DNA of 64,000 nucleotides from Methylomonas rhizoryzae (GCF_008632455.1 NZ_CP043929.1:434001-498000); one strand, 5' to 3'; shown: positions 1 to 8,136, counted from the first letter of the stretch. Numbers and translations: made by a program. The notes: generated by a model not told the origin, from the letters alone.

Positions 1-55
1 GTACAAACCGCGTCGAGAATGTGTCAAACTGCTTGTCGAGTTAAAAGCAGCCTAA
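1..55 (+). CDS. C-terminal tail of a gene cut by the left edge (tentative)
   Basis: One frame is open from base 2 and ends at TAA 53-55, giving about 17 residues ending in LLVELKAA. The rest of the gene lies outside the window, so neither product nor reality can be judged. The tail is basic then helical, as ordinary protein ends are, and the downstream porin begins some 90 bases later on the same strand. It may be a chance open frame. Confidence 0.3.
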   Translation, partial: YKPRRECVKLLVELKAA

Positions 56-143
56 AGGCGGTTGGGGTAGAGAATTTGATGTGCTTGCGTCCGGTAAACA
101 TCCATCCAAGTTTTTTTGATGCGCGCGTTTGCGTACCAGGCGT

Positions 144-881
144 ATGACAAGCAGGCGTTCATCCGGCATAGTGCTCTGCCTGCTGGCGCCGGCTGTGGGC
201 TTGTTCGCTTGCGAAGCGGCGGCGGAATGGCACGCCAACGTGAAATTATTGAGCGATTACCTCTATCGCGGTTATTCGAAAAGCCGGGGCAACCCTGTTG
301 CGCAAGCAGGGCTGAATTATTCGGCGGAATCGGGCTGGTATGCCGGCTTAGGCTTGTCGCAAGCACGCTTCGACGATCAGCTTAATCCCGATAGAGCCGA
401 ATTGGAATTGACGCCGCAATTGGGTCGGACTGTTCCGGTGACAGACGCATGGCGGGCGGATTTGTCGGTTTTAGGTTATGTGTTCGACAACAAGGTTTTC
501 GGTTTGACCTCCGATTACGCGGAGCTTACAGCCGGCTTGCATTATCGAGACTGGTTCAGTGCAAGAGCGTCGTTTGCTCCCAATGCCTATAACCGCAGCG
601 TCGAAATCTTTAATTACGAGACGATCGCCCGCTATGATATCCGCGATGATTTACAAGTGTCCGCCGGCTTAGGGTTTCATCAAGCCGGGGCTTTGCTGGG
701 TAAGGATTATTTTTTCTGGAATGCCGGCTTGACTTGGCATCTATCCGCGAATTTAGCGGTCGATATACGTTACGTCGACGTTGCGTTGCAGGACGAACAG
801 CACGCCGACGCGCATTACGACGGTTTTTATCCGCGCGTGCAGGAAAACAAATTTTTGTTTGCGGTCGCGTTGGGATTTTAG
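144..881 (+). CDS. TorF-type outer-membrane porin (TIGR02001-like)
   Basis: A 245-residue outer-membrane beta-barrel candidate. Residues 1-27 form a signal peptide: basic start, hydrophobic core, then an EAAA cleavage region. The mature part begins EWHANVKLLSDYLYRG, the opening typical of the TIGR02001/TorF family of gram-negative porin-like proteins. It alternates short aromatic-rich strands and ends in phenylalanine, the usual BAM recognition end. I chose ATG 144 over an in-frame TTG at 129, which would only lengthen the basic leader; neither has a strong ribosome site. The sigma/anti-sigma/subtilase operon follows 84 bases downstream on the same strand, so the porin may belong to the same envelope response, but that is inference. 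The transported substrate is unknown. Confidence 0.75.
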   Translation: MTSRRSSGIVLCLLAPAVGLFACEAAAEWHANVKLLSDYLYRGYSKSRGNPVAQAGLNYSAESGWYAGLGLSQARFDDQLNPDRAELELTPQLGRTVPVTDAWRADLSVLGYVFDNKVFGLTSDYAELTAGLHYRDWFSARASFAPNAYNRSVEIFNYETIARYDIRDDLQVSAGLGFHQAGALLGKDYFFWNAGLTWHLSANLAVDIRYVDVALQDEQHADAHYDGFYPRVQENKFLFAVALGF

Positions 882-965
882 CCGCAAATAATTCGCTTCC
901 GGTTTGAACCTTGGGCCCTGTTGCCGGCATTCAGCAGTGATAGCCGTTTACTGGCGAAGAGGATA

Positions 966-1568
966 ATGTGTGTGCCCTTGCGATTAGTCTATAACCGAAG
1001 CCCGGATATGTTGCTACCGTTGTCACCGGATCACGACGAACACGCCTTGTTGCAACGGATCGTGCAAGGAGACGCGCAGGCGTTCGAGCGGTTTTATACC
1101 CTGTACTATCCGCGTTTGTTCCGCTTTATTCTACGGGTTACCCGACAAGCGGACCTCATCGAGGAATTAATCCAGGAAACCTTGTTGTTGGTTTGGGAAC
1201 AGCCGCAGCGCTTCAACGGCCAAAGCAAGATATCCACGTGGGTGTTGGGTATCGCCTACCGAAAGTCGCTGAAAGCTTTGGCTAAATCGGCCAGACAACA
1301 TCACGACCTGGATTGGCTGGAATTTAGCGAAACCACGGGAGATCCGCTGGAAAACTTGGCTATCCGTATCGAAACCAGCGATTGGTTGCATCGGGCTTTA
1401 GCGTCTTTGTCGGCCGAACAGCGGGCGGTGATCGAATTGACGTTCTATCACGGCTTGTCTTATCTGGAAATCGCCAAGATTTTGGATTGCCCGGAAAATA
1501 CCGTTAAGACCCGGATGTACCACGCGCGCAAGAAATTACAGGCTTTAGCCGACTCGGAGGGGCAGTAA
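966..1568 (+). CDS. ECF-family RNA polymerase sigma factor
   Basis: About 200 residues with the two-domain layout of extracytoplasmic-function sigma factors. Region 2 holds FERFYTLYYPRLFRFILRV followed by an acidic helix and an aromatic WEQPQRF stretch. Region 4 has SAEQRAVIELTFYHGLSY and the helix-turn-helix ending in ENTVKTRMYHARKKL. The start is uncertain: ATG 966 follows AAGAGG closely, ATG 1008 would still keep all of region 2, and an upstream TTG is possible. The stop lies 4 bases before the anti-sigma gene, so the two are almost certainly cotranscribed. It is probably held inactive at the membrane by that partner. The genes it controls are unknown; the porin and subtilase next door are natural candidates. 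Confidence 0.9.
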   Translation: MCVPLRLVYNRSPDMLLPLSPDHDEHALLQRIVQGDAQAFERFYTLYYPRLFRFILRVTRQADLIEELIQETLLLVWEQPQRFNGQSKISTWVLGIAYRKSLKALAKSARQHHDLDWLEFSETTGDPLENLAIRIETSDWLHRALASLSAEQRAVIELTFYHGLSYLEIAKILDCPENTVKTRMYHARKKLQALADSEGQ

Positions 1569-1572
1569 GCAT

Positions 1573-2223
1573 ATGAGTCGAAGTTCGGATACCTTTATGT
1601 CGGGGCACCAACAGGTTGTGTTGTTGTTGCCTTGGTACGTCAACCGTAGTTTGGCGGACGCCGAACGGCGGCAAGTCGAGCGGCACGTTAAAGAGTGCGT
1701 GCTGTGCCGAAAGGAAATCAGTCGCTTGCAAAATCTGGCAAAACTGGTGCAACAGCCGACGGAACTGGACTTGGCCGCGCGCAATTCCTTCGCGGCGTTG
1801 CGCGGCAAATTGCAGGTGCCGGCGGACGCGAATCGGCAAGGTGCCGGTAAGCAAGCGTCTACCGTGCGGTGGCTTAATCGCTCCCGCCTGTACCGTATAG
1901 GCGCAGGTCTAGCGGTCGCGGCTTCCTTGTTTTTGGCGTTGTTGCCTGTGCTGCCGCCGCGTCAGCCGGCGGATGTTTACCTGACTTTGGCCTCCCCGCT
2001 TAAAGCGTCGTCCGCTCAAGTAAAGCTGAAAGTGGTTTTCTCTCCATCCTTGCCCGACTCGCAAGTGGATGCCGTGCTGCAGCATCTCGGGGCCGTTCGC
2101 GTGGGCGAGCCGAACGCGGCCGGCGCGCTGACTGTAGAGCTGAGTCAAGACCCCGGCCAGGCTTTGACATGGTTGCGCGCACGTCCGGACGTGGTATTTG
2201 CGGAGTTTGCGGTGCAACCATGA
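1573..2223 (+). CDS. Membrane anti-sigma factor with a subtilase-prodomain-like periplasmic tail
   Basis: A 216-residue partner of the preceding ECF sigma factor. The cytoplasmic part has the zinc-finger anti-sigma signature H38-x3-C42-x2-C45. A single membrane span covers about residues 108-127. The periplasmic end (about 145-216) reads as two beta-alpha-beta units with KLKVVFSPSLPDSQVDAVL and a closing LRARPDVVFAEFAV, a pattern I associate with the inhibitor-I9 / fervidolysin-type prodomains of subtilases. The next gene is a subtilase, starting in an ATGA overlap with this stop codon. Binding of the tail by that protease is an attractive idea but only inference. The sigma-binding role itself is well supported by fold and position. 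Confidence 0.85.
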   Translation: MSRSSDTFMSGHQQVVLLLPWYVNRSLADAERRQVERHVKECVLCRKEISRLQNLAKLVQQPTELDLAARNSFAALRGKLQVPADANRQGAGKQASTVRWLNRSRLYRIGAGLAVAASLFLALLPVLPPRQPADVYLTLASPLKASSAQVKLKVVFSPSLPDSQVDAVLQHLGAVRVGEPNAAGALTVELSQDPGQALTWLRARPDVVFAEFAVQP

Positions 2224-3458
2224 CGCTTTGGCGATACCGGTTTTGCTTGCTTTTGAGCCTAGTGCTGGCGGGATGCACCGGCCATCAGGTGGTGCGCTTG
2301 AGCGACGTGCCGGCGCACGCAGAGCGCCGGCTGCTGGTGACATTCGTGGACCGCACCATTAATCGTACGTTGTCGGCTAATGCCTTGGACAGCTACGCGT
2401 GGCACGCTAGCTACGGGAATTCGGATTGGAGCGAACGCTTGGCCCGGCGCTTGGCGGAACGGCACAAGCTGCAGTTGCTTGCGCAATGGCCGGTGACCGA
2501 ATTGGGCGTCAGTTGCGTAGTCTACGAAGTGCCTGAAACGGACAACATCGACTTTGCGTTAAAAGAGTTGCAACAAGATAGCGAGGTACAGTCGGTCCAG
2601 CGCATGCAGCAGTTCGATGTGCTGGGCGACGAAGCGCCGAAGGCGTACAGTGATCCGTACCTCGGTTTGCAAACCAGCTTTAACGCCTTGGGCATTGCCC
2701 ATTTGCATAAAGTCACCACCGGCCGGGGAGTACGCATTGCTTTGATCGATACCGGGGTGGATGCGGAGCATCCGGATTTGCGGGGACAAATCGTTCATGC
2801 CGAAAATTTGGCGCCTCTGGGTAACGAACAACATGCCGCAGATATGCACGGTACCGCCGTCGCAGGAGTATTGGCTGCGCAGCCGGGCAACGGCGTAGGA
2901 ATAGTCGGCATTGCGCCCGATGCGCAAATCCTGGCGTTCAGGGCCTGCTGGCCGCAACAAACCGGTAAACTTGCCGCACGCTGCAATAGTTTTACCTTGG
3001 CCTTGGCTTTGAATCAGGCCATCCGTATGCATAGCCACATCATCAATTTGAGCCTTAGCGGGCCGCAAGACCCGCTATTGCAATTATTGATAGAAAAAGC
3101 GTTGCAACAGGGGATCTCCGTCATCGCTGCGCTACCGGAACAAGATCAGGGCGGTGGTTTTCCGGCTAGCGTACCGGGGGTGTTGGCCGTCGGTTACGGC
3201 GACGTCGAGCATAGCGCCGGACTGACGGCGCCGGGCAAAGACATTTTGACGACCTTACCCAACCGGGCCTACGAATTCATGACCGGCAGTTCGTTTGCCG
3301 CTCCGCACGTGGCCGGAGTGGCCGCTTTATTGTTGCAACTGCATCCCGATTGGCGAGCGCAGGACATCGGGCGGGTATTGCACGCCAATATGCGCTTAAG
3401 CGCCGAGCAACTGAACCGCTTGTTCGATTCGCAAACGTTTATCGCCGAACAGCGCTGA
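2220..3458 (+). CDS. Subtilisin-like (S8) serine protease lipoprotein
   Basis: A 412-residue protease starting at ATG 2220, which overlaps the anti-sigma stop as ATGA and gives a clean lipoprotein signal (LVLAGC, Cys19). An in-frame ATG 51 bases upstream would bury the signal, so it is rejected. Residues about 35-150 look like an N-terminal prodomain. The catalytic domain shows the complete S8 triad: Asp177 in LIDTGVDAEHPDL, His210 in MHGTAVAGVLA, and Ser358 in GSSFAAPHVAGVAAL. It should therefore be an active protease anchored to a membrane and facing the periplasm or the outside. It is the third gene of a tightly packed sigma/anti-sigma operon, which points to control by, or feedback on, the sigma factor. 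Confidence 0.9.
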   Translation: MTLWRYRFCLLLSLVLAGCTGHQVVRLSDVPAHAERRLLVTFVDRTINRTLSANALDSYAWHASYGNSDWSERLARRLAERHKLQLLAQWPVTELGVSCVVYEVPETDNIDFALKELQQDSEVQSVQRMQQFDVLGDEAPKAYSDPYLGLQTSFNALGIAHLHKVTTGRGVRIALIDTGVDAEHPDLRGQIVHAENLAPLGNEQHAADMHGTAVAGVLAAQPGNGVGIVGIAPDAQILAFRACWPQQTGKLAARCNSFTLALALNQAIRMHSHIINLSLSGPQDPLLQLLIEKALQQGISVIAALPEQDQGGGFPASVPGVLAVGYGDVEHSAGLTAPGKDILTTLPNRAYEFMTGSSFAAPHVAGVAALLLQLHPDWRAQDIGRVLHANMRLSAEQLNRLFDSQTFIAEQR

Positions 3459-3682
3459 ACCAAGCGCTTGCCGTTTTCGGCGAGCGCTCCACGGTGACGG
3501 CTATTCGCGGCTATTGTCGCCGTCTTTCAATCCGAAACTTCATCGCAGTTTAATGTTGCTTGATGAACCTTTAGCGATTCTCGGGCATTTACGAACGTTG
3601 CAACAACAAAAGCACGGCGTCCGCGGATTTTCTCGAAATGTCCGGCGGCGAGACCATCCACTAAAAGATAAAGGTTCGTACT

Positions 3683-4282
3683 ATGAAACAAACGACAAAA
3701 TTTAATTTAAGCCTACTGTTGCTCACCTGTGTCGCTTTGGCCAATCCGGCCTACGCCAGAAAAGGAGCGGACGACGTTACCCCGGAAGCGCCGGAATCGG
3801 CTGCGGACGATCATGGCGGCGGACACGAAGCCGGCGACGACCACCCGAAAGCGGCAAGCGGTAATGTGCGCAACGCTAAATCAGGCGTGGTAAAAGGCCG
3901 GTTTACTTCGCTCATTGACACGGCGACAGTTAAAGGCAGTTTAAAGCACGTGGTTAAAAAAGCCGGCGACAAACAAGATTTCGTCATTAAACTCAAAGTC
4001 GGCAAGTCAGGGCCGATTACCGCGGAAAATTTCGATACTGCGGTGGTTAGGGCAATTTTTCCGGACGACAGCGTTTGCGAGTTGGAAGCGGACGATACCG
4101 TCGGGCGTTTTTACGAATATGCGTTGAAATTGCGGGTGCGCAAAGGCGAGTTCGACGAAAAGGACGGTTCCTGCGATAGCGCGGCGATTCCGGATTATTC
4201 CGGCGGGGCGGTGGTCATCGAATTGGACGAGGACGACGATACCGGTACCGCTAATCAGGCCATCGCTTCCGGCAGCTTTTGA
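3683..4282 (+). CDS. Secreted acidic protein of unknown function
   Basis: A 199-residue protein with a clear signal peptide cut after NPAYA (residue 25). A low-complexity linker rich in Asp, His, Gly and Glu follows (about 28-60), then a compact domain of roughly 120 residues and a very acidic tail with an ELDEDDDTG stretch. Two cysteines (in SVCELE and GSCDSA) could pair. AAAGG stands about nine bases before the ATG. I recognise no family. The His/Asp-rich linker and acidic end could bind metal, but this is speculation. It stands alone between the subtilase and a convergent kinase gene. Confidence 0.7.
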   Translation: MKQTTKFNLSLLLLTCVALANPAYARKGADDVTPEAPESAADDHGGGHEAGDDHPKAASGNVRNAKSGVVKGRFTSLIDTATVKGSLKHVVKKAGDKQDFVIKLKVGKSGPITAENFDTAVVRAIFPDDSVCELEADDTVGRFYEYALKLRVRKGEFDEKDGSCDSAAIPDYSGGAVVIELDEDDDTGTANQAIASGSF

Positions 4283-4305
4283 TTGCTAACCGGCATAATT
4301 GCAGG

Positions 4306-4334
4306 CCGCCGCCGCCAGTCGCGTCCGGCGGCGG
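4306..4334. terminator. GC-rich hairpin between convergent genes
   Basis: A perfect 9-bp stem, CCGCCGCCG at 4306-4314 with CGGCGGCGG at 4326-4334, and an 11-base loop. It sits in the 69-base gap between the secreted acidic protein (+) and the kinase/phosphatase (-). CTCTTTT follows on the plus side, so it may end plus-strand transcription; on the minus side there is no clean T run. Confidence 0.5.
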
Positions 4335-4351
4335 TTGGCCGCTCTTTTATC

Positions 4352-6079
4352 TCAATGATTTGCAATTTTTATCAGTAACAACAGGACGGTGATGGCCAAA
4401 AGAGCGCTTAAACTCTGCCAAAACAGCAGGGGCCTGCGTTCCAATAACGGCGGCCTGACTTTTTGCAGCATGGCTTTGTTGGGTTGCCGCAAATCGAATA
4501 AGAATTCCGACAATTCCTCGTAGCGTCGGTAGGGATTGATGTGGACCGCTTTTTTAAGCACCTCGTCTATCCAGGCCGGAATTTCCCGCTTATCGTCCAA
4601 TACCGTTCGGTAGGTCAGCTTACATTGCGCGGCGCGGGAGGTGCATTTGGCGATGTCCAAGCCGTAAGGCAAGCGTCCCGACAGCATTTGGTAAGCCAGT
4701 ACCCCTAAGGAAAAAATGTCCGAACGATTGCTGCCGCTCTCGCCGAGAAAATATTCCGGGGCGGTGTATTGCGCGGTACCCAAAATTTCCGTGCGGGCAG
4801 CCGGTGCCAGGGCTTCGATTAAACCGGCGACTCGGGTGGAGCCGAAGTCTATGATTTTTATGCTGCCGGTTTTATCGATCATGATGTTTTCCGGGCGAAT
4901 ATCCTGGTGCAGCATTTCCAAACGGTGAAAGGCTTGCAAGCCTTTGCCGATTTGTTCGATGATGGACCTGACGGTCGCCAAATCGGGCTTGGGATTGTCT
5001 ATCATCCATTGTTTCAGCGTTTGACCGTCGATGAATTCGCTAACCAAATACAAATAATGGGCTTTGCGGGTCTGCGGGCAAGGTTTCAGCACGTGCGGAC
5101 TGTTGACGCGCCGGGCGATCCAGTCTTCCATTTGAAAACGTTCTAAATAAGCGGCGTCGTGACGCAAGTCGGTGGCCGGGGTTTTGATGACTACCGGTTG
5201 CTCGCCGTCCATCGCTAAAAAAACGTGACTGCGGTTGCTGGTGTGCAAGCTGCGGACGATGGTATAGCCGTCGAAGTTCATCCTCGCTTGCAACGGCGGC
5301 GGAAACGGTAGTTCGGTTAATTGCCGGTAGGCCTCCGCGGCGTCTTTGTCGGGTAATTCTTCGACCCGGACGATTTGTATGGTCAAGTTATCGTCGCTTT
5401 GCCGATGCATGGCTTCGGCGATGATTACAATCGCGGCTGCGTCCAGATCGTTGGCGTATTCCCTCAATGCGTTGACGATAAAACTTTCGGAGGCGAATTC
5501 GTAGACGCCGTCGGTCGCTAAAATGAACGTATCGCCCGCTTCCACTCCTAAGGCCTGGTAATCGATTTCCAAGTGCGAGTCCATGCCCAAGGCCCGGCTT
5601 AAATAGCTTTGCTGCTGAGATACCCGTAAACGGTGGTCCTGGGTCAGTTGTTCCAAACCAGCGTTTTGCAGCCGGTAAATGCGGGTGTCGCCGACGTGAA
5701 ACAGGTGGGCGGTAGCGGATTTCAGCACCAAGGCGCTGAAGGTGCAGACGTAGCCGCGCTCGGTATCGTAGCGATATTGGCTTTGCCGGGTATGGGCATA
5801 CAGCCAGGAGTTGGTCGCGGTCAGCACCCGCTGCGCGGATTTTTTTACCGACCAGGCTTCCGAGGTACAGTAATAGTCCTCCAGAAAGCCGATCACCGCG
5901 GCTTTACTGGCTATTTGGCTGACGTCGCTACTGCTGATGCCGTCCGCTAACGCAACGGCTATGCCTTTGCTGCCGAGTTGCGGCTCTTTGGGGGCGTAAC
6001 AGCCGTAGAAATCTTGATTGACGGGCTTACGGCCTTTGTCGGAATGTTGCCCTATGGAAACGCGCAGTTGCTTAGCCAT
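4352..6079 (-). CDS. Fused PP2C phosphatase / Ser-Thr protein kinase, membrane anchored
   Basis: A 575-residue two-domain signalling enzyme. Residues 1-240 are a PP2C-type phosphatase with the metal-binding set: NQD near residue 23, LADGIS, VGDTRIY, ATDGVYEF and DDNLTIQ. Residues about 265-530 are a Hanks-type kinase with VVIK (ATP lysine), LHQDIRPENIMI as catalytic loop and IIDFGS as DFG. The loop has HQD for HRD and Arg for the usual Lys, so activity is likely but not certain. A C-terminal membrane span (about 552-572) anchors it with both domains in the cytosol. Such fusions are known beside nitrate/nitrite transport genes in proteobacteria; here a formate/nitrite channel lies 2 kb upstream in the same direction. 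A roadblock protein and a GTPase precede it. Confidence 0.9.
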   Translation of the reverse strand: MAKQLRVSIGQHSDKGRKPVNQDFYGCYAPKEPQLGSKGIAVALADGISSSDVSQIASKAAVIGFLEDYYCTSEAWSVKKSAQRVLTATNSWLYAHTRQSQYRYDTERGYVCTFSALVLKSATAHLFHVGDTRIYRLQNAGLEQLTQDHRLRVSQQQSYLSRALGMDSHLEIDYQALGVEAGDTFILATDGVYEFASESFIVNALREYANDLDAAAIVIIAEAMHRQSDDNLTIQIVRVEELPDKDAAEAYRQLTELPFPPPLQARMNFDGYTIVRSLHTSNRSHVFLAMDGEQPVVIKTPATDLRHDAAYLERFQMEDWIARRVNSPHVLKPCPQTRKAHYLYLVSEFIDGQTLKQWMIDNPKPDLATVRSIIEQIGKGLQAFHRLEMLHQDIRPENIMIDKTGSIKIIDFGSTRVAGLIEALAPAARTEILGTAQYTAPEYFLGESGSNRSDIFSLGVLAYQMLSGRLPYGLDIAKCTSRAAQCKLTYRTVLDDKREIPAWIDEVLKKAVHINPYRRYEELSEFLFDLRQPNKAMLQKVRPPLLERRPLLFWQSLSALLAITVLLLLIKIANH

Positions 6080-6270
6080 TGTTTAGGATTCCACCAAAAA
6101 TAACGTCCTGAAATGCATTCGCCGTGAGGCGAGCTCGGCAATTTCAGGTAGAGAAAATCATCAAGCACGATGCACAGGTTTTCGGGGAAATCGGCGGTGC
6201 CTTTTAATTTTGCCGTCACCTTTACCGTTTCCATAAGCTGCTTGGCAATATCGCGCGTATGCAGCCCCAC
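6052..6270 (-). CDS. Possible small protein between roadblock and kinase genes
   Basis: A candidate of about 72 residues from GTG 6270, overlapping the start of the kinase gene by 28 bases, as coupled genes do. Its middle (METVKVTAKLKG, ENLCIVLDDFLYLKLP) reads like a real beta-strand protein, but there is no strong ribosome site. A longer version from 6369 would run through the terminator hairpin at 6298-6325 and is unlikely. I recognise no family. It may instead be a leader region of the kinase mRNA. Confidence 0.3.
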   Translation of the reverse strand: MGLHTRDIAKQLMETVKVTAKLKGTADFPENLCIVLDDFLYLKLPSSPHGECISGRYFWWNPKQWLSNCAFP

Positions 6271-6297
6271 ATTCCGGCAGGCTGAGTGGAAAGTCAA

Positions 6298-6325
6298 AGC
6301 GCAAGGACTCAAAAGTCCTTGCGCT
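6298..6325 (-). terminator. Perfect 12-bp hairpin after the roadblock gene
   Basis: AGCGCAAGGACT (6298-6309) and AGTCCTTGCGCT (6314-6325) form a perfect 12-bp stem around CAAA. The hairpin begins 19 bases after the roadblock stop on the minus strand and is followed there by TTGACTTT, a weak T stretch. It probably ends or thins out the GTPase-roadblock message before the kinase gene. Confidence 0.65.
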
Positions 6326-6343
6326 GAAACTCTGTCGTGCGGA

Positions 6344-6703
6344 TTAAATTCGTTTGATCGTGGCTTCAACTTTTTTGAGTTCGAGACGTGCCATTGCCAA
6401 ATTGGCGCGTGAGCGGTCCAGGGCGAGATAAATGAAAATTTCGCGGTTGGATGCCAACGGCCGTAATAAGTGGTACTGGGTTCCTAAGCTGATCAAAATG
6501 TCTTCGATGGTGTCGTCGCCTAAATCGATGGCGCTCATGGCTTTGAGTTTTGCTTGTAATACTTCCGTATTGGCGGCCGCAGCAATTTCGACCGGAAAAT
6601 TTCCGACTACGAAGGATTCGAGCATCATGCCGCTGCTAGAGTCCACTAGTGCGGATGCGATAAAACCGTCCAATTTTTTGAGGGTTTCGACGGTATTTGC
6701 CAT
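6344..6703 (-). CDS. Roadblock/LC7-domain protein (MglB-like)
   Basis: A 119-residue protein with one roadblock/LC7 fold: helix 1 (NTVETLKKLDGFIASALV), strands SSGMMLESF, a long central helix (AAANTEVLQAKLKAM), paired strands around ILISLGTQYHLLRPL, and EIFIYLALDRSRANLAMARLEL. The start at ATG 6703 is fixed by AGGAG seven bases upstream; a longer frame exists but lacks a ribosome site. In bacteria such proteins commonly serve as GTPase-activating or scaffold partners of MglA-type GTPases, and the gene directly upstream encodes a Ras-like GTPase. A GAP role for that GTPase is therefore a sound inference, not something shown here. Confidence 0.85.
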   Translation of the reverse strand: MANTVETLKKLDGFIASALVDSSSGMMLESFVVGNFPVEIAAAANTEVLQAKLKAMSAIDLGDDTIEDILISLGTQYHLLRPLASNREIFIYLALDRSRANLAMARLELKKVEATIKRI

Positions 6704-6776
6704 AAAGATTCTCCTGAGTTTTTGCGGCCGCGGACAGGTTGCCGTCGCCAATGCGGCCGGGATTGGCGATGGGTGC

Positions 6777-7754
6777 TTAACCGTATTTCATCGTGGTTGC
6801 CAGCAAGGCATGCACAAGCTGCATGAGGTCTTCCTGCTTGCGTGCGTCGATCTTGAACACCGGCCACGCATCGCCCCGGTTTTTGAGGTAATGGGTGTAT
6901 TCGTTTAGCGATGGGTTGGGGCGGATGTCGTTGTGTGTGACTCCGATTACCGCGTGATGCTTCGCCAAGTAAGGCTTGAAGCTATTGAGGTAGTAATCCA
7001 GCTCGTTCAAAGAATCGCTTGATTCGTTGCTGACCAAAATGATGAGACCGAGTGCGTTGTTTAGCAGTATCTCGCTCATAAAATCGAACCGGCGTTGTCC
7101 CGGTGCGCCGTAAACGTGCAGCTGCGTTTGTGTGTCGATGGCGAGAGAGCCGTAATCCATGGCAACCGTAGTCGATTTTTTTCTGAGTTGAGTATGGTCG
7201 CTCGGTGCGGCTTCAGTGGAAATGACGTTGCCGTCGCAAAGTGTCCGGATGGCTGTTGTTTTGCCGGAACCGACGCTGCCGACGATGAGTAGTTTTAGTT
7301 TTTCTTTCCAGTTGAATTGAGAGGATGGCCCTTTCGGTTTGCTGTGAGAGGTTTGAAGCCATGGTTGCTTCGATAAATGGGTCGCGATTTCTTTTAGTAA
7401 AATCGTAAACTCAAGTGGCGAAGGGAGTTTGCCGTTGGCCGGACGGTGCAGATACCATTTCGCTTCTTTGAAGGGTTGGCTGGAATAGGCGATAAGGTGT
7501 TCGCGGGAAAAGCGATGCTCGAAGTCATGCCAAGCTTGCAGGTCCCGGGCATCGGCGGTTGCTATCATCAGGATCTGCGCGTCTTTAAGTTCGTTAACGA
7601 CTTGCCAGGGTTGTTTCCAATGATGAGCGCGCGCAAAAAAGGCTGTCATGCGGTTGGCTTCCGATTGATTGGCGAATCCGTAGAAGCCGATACGGATAGG
7701 TGCGATGAACGGCATCGTCGGATGGAGAGAGGCGTCGTTGGATGAATGGTTCAT
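6777..7754 (-). CDS. Ras/MglA-like GTPase with an extra N-terminal domain
   Basis: A 325-residue protein. Residues about 14-120 form an alpha/beta domain I do not recognise (IGFYGF, AQILMIATADARD). After a linker comes a P-loop GTPase domain from about 145: LIVGSVGSGKTTAIRTL (Walker A), a switch region with STEAAPSDHTQLRKKSTTVAM, the MglA-like G3 variant GAPGQRRFDF in place of DxxG, and GVTHND in the G4 position. The gene is followed by a roadblock gene 73 bases downstream, the usual MglA/MglB pairing. The N-terminal domain may be a localisation or input module. ATG 7754 is used; ATG 7715 (MPFIAP) is an equally possible start, and neither has a clear ribosome site. Confidence 0.8.
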   Translation of the reverse strand: MNHSSNDASLHPTMPFIAPIRIGFYGFANQSEANRMTAFFARAHHWKQPWQVVNELKDAQILMIATADARDLQAWHDFEHRFSREHLIAYSSQPFKEAKWYLHRPANGKLPSPLEFTILLKEIATHLSKQPWLQTSHSKPKGPSSQFNWKEKLKLLIVGSVGSGKTTAIRTLCDGNVISTEAAPSDHTQLRKKSTTVAMDYGSLAIDTQTQLHVYGAPGQRRFDFMSEILLNNALGLIILVSNESSDSLNELDYYLNSFKPYLAKHHAVIGVTHNDIRPNPSLNEYTHYLKNRGDAWPVFKIDARKQEDLMQLVHALLATTMKYG

Positions 7755-8136
7755 GTCGAGAGTGGTTGCGTTGCAATTCGAATAGTCGCGCGCAAAATGA
7801 GTTTTGAAGGGGGACCTAACGTATTAGCTACTGTTTTGGGTCTGCTACGGGATATTGCTGGAATCTGCTGTGACTGGCGCCATCTTCTTTATGATCCGGT
7901 AGCATGTTGGGGGACAAGGCTATCAGAAAATAAAAAAAACGCAGGTAAATATTCAGCATATTTAAAAAAAGCTAGCAATTCAGCGGGAAGCGCAAATCCC
8001 TTCCTGCTGTAGAGGGAGCAGCATCTTAGCCGGTCGGGTAGAGACGCTAACGGTTTAGCCCGGATTTTCCCCTGGGCTGTGGCAAGCGGGAAAATCCAAG
8101 CCTATCAAAACAGGGATGTGATGTTTGCCAAAATCC
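7755..8136. other. 382-bp gap between GTPase and formate/nitrite channel
   Basis: No convincing gene. The part nearest the GTPase (7755-7990) is AT-rich, with A runs at 7928-7940 and 7965-7971, and probably holds the minus-strand promoter of the GTPase-roadblock genes. The only clear structure is the inverted repeat at 8062-8097, listed separately. Confidence 0.5.
8062..8097. repeat. Inverted repeat downstream of the channel gene
   Basis: GGATTTTCCC (8062-8071) and GGGAAAATCC (8088-8097) are perfect 10-base arms around 16 bases, placed 40 bases after the stop of the minus-strand channel gene. No T run follows on either strand, so it may be an RNA-stabilising hairpin or a weak terminator. Confidence 0.5.

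Noticed and set aside
7746..8012. 88-codon plus-strand frame between GTPase and channel genes
   Set aside because: Begins inside the GTPase gene on the other strand, lacks a ribosome site, and has unlikely composition.
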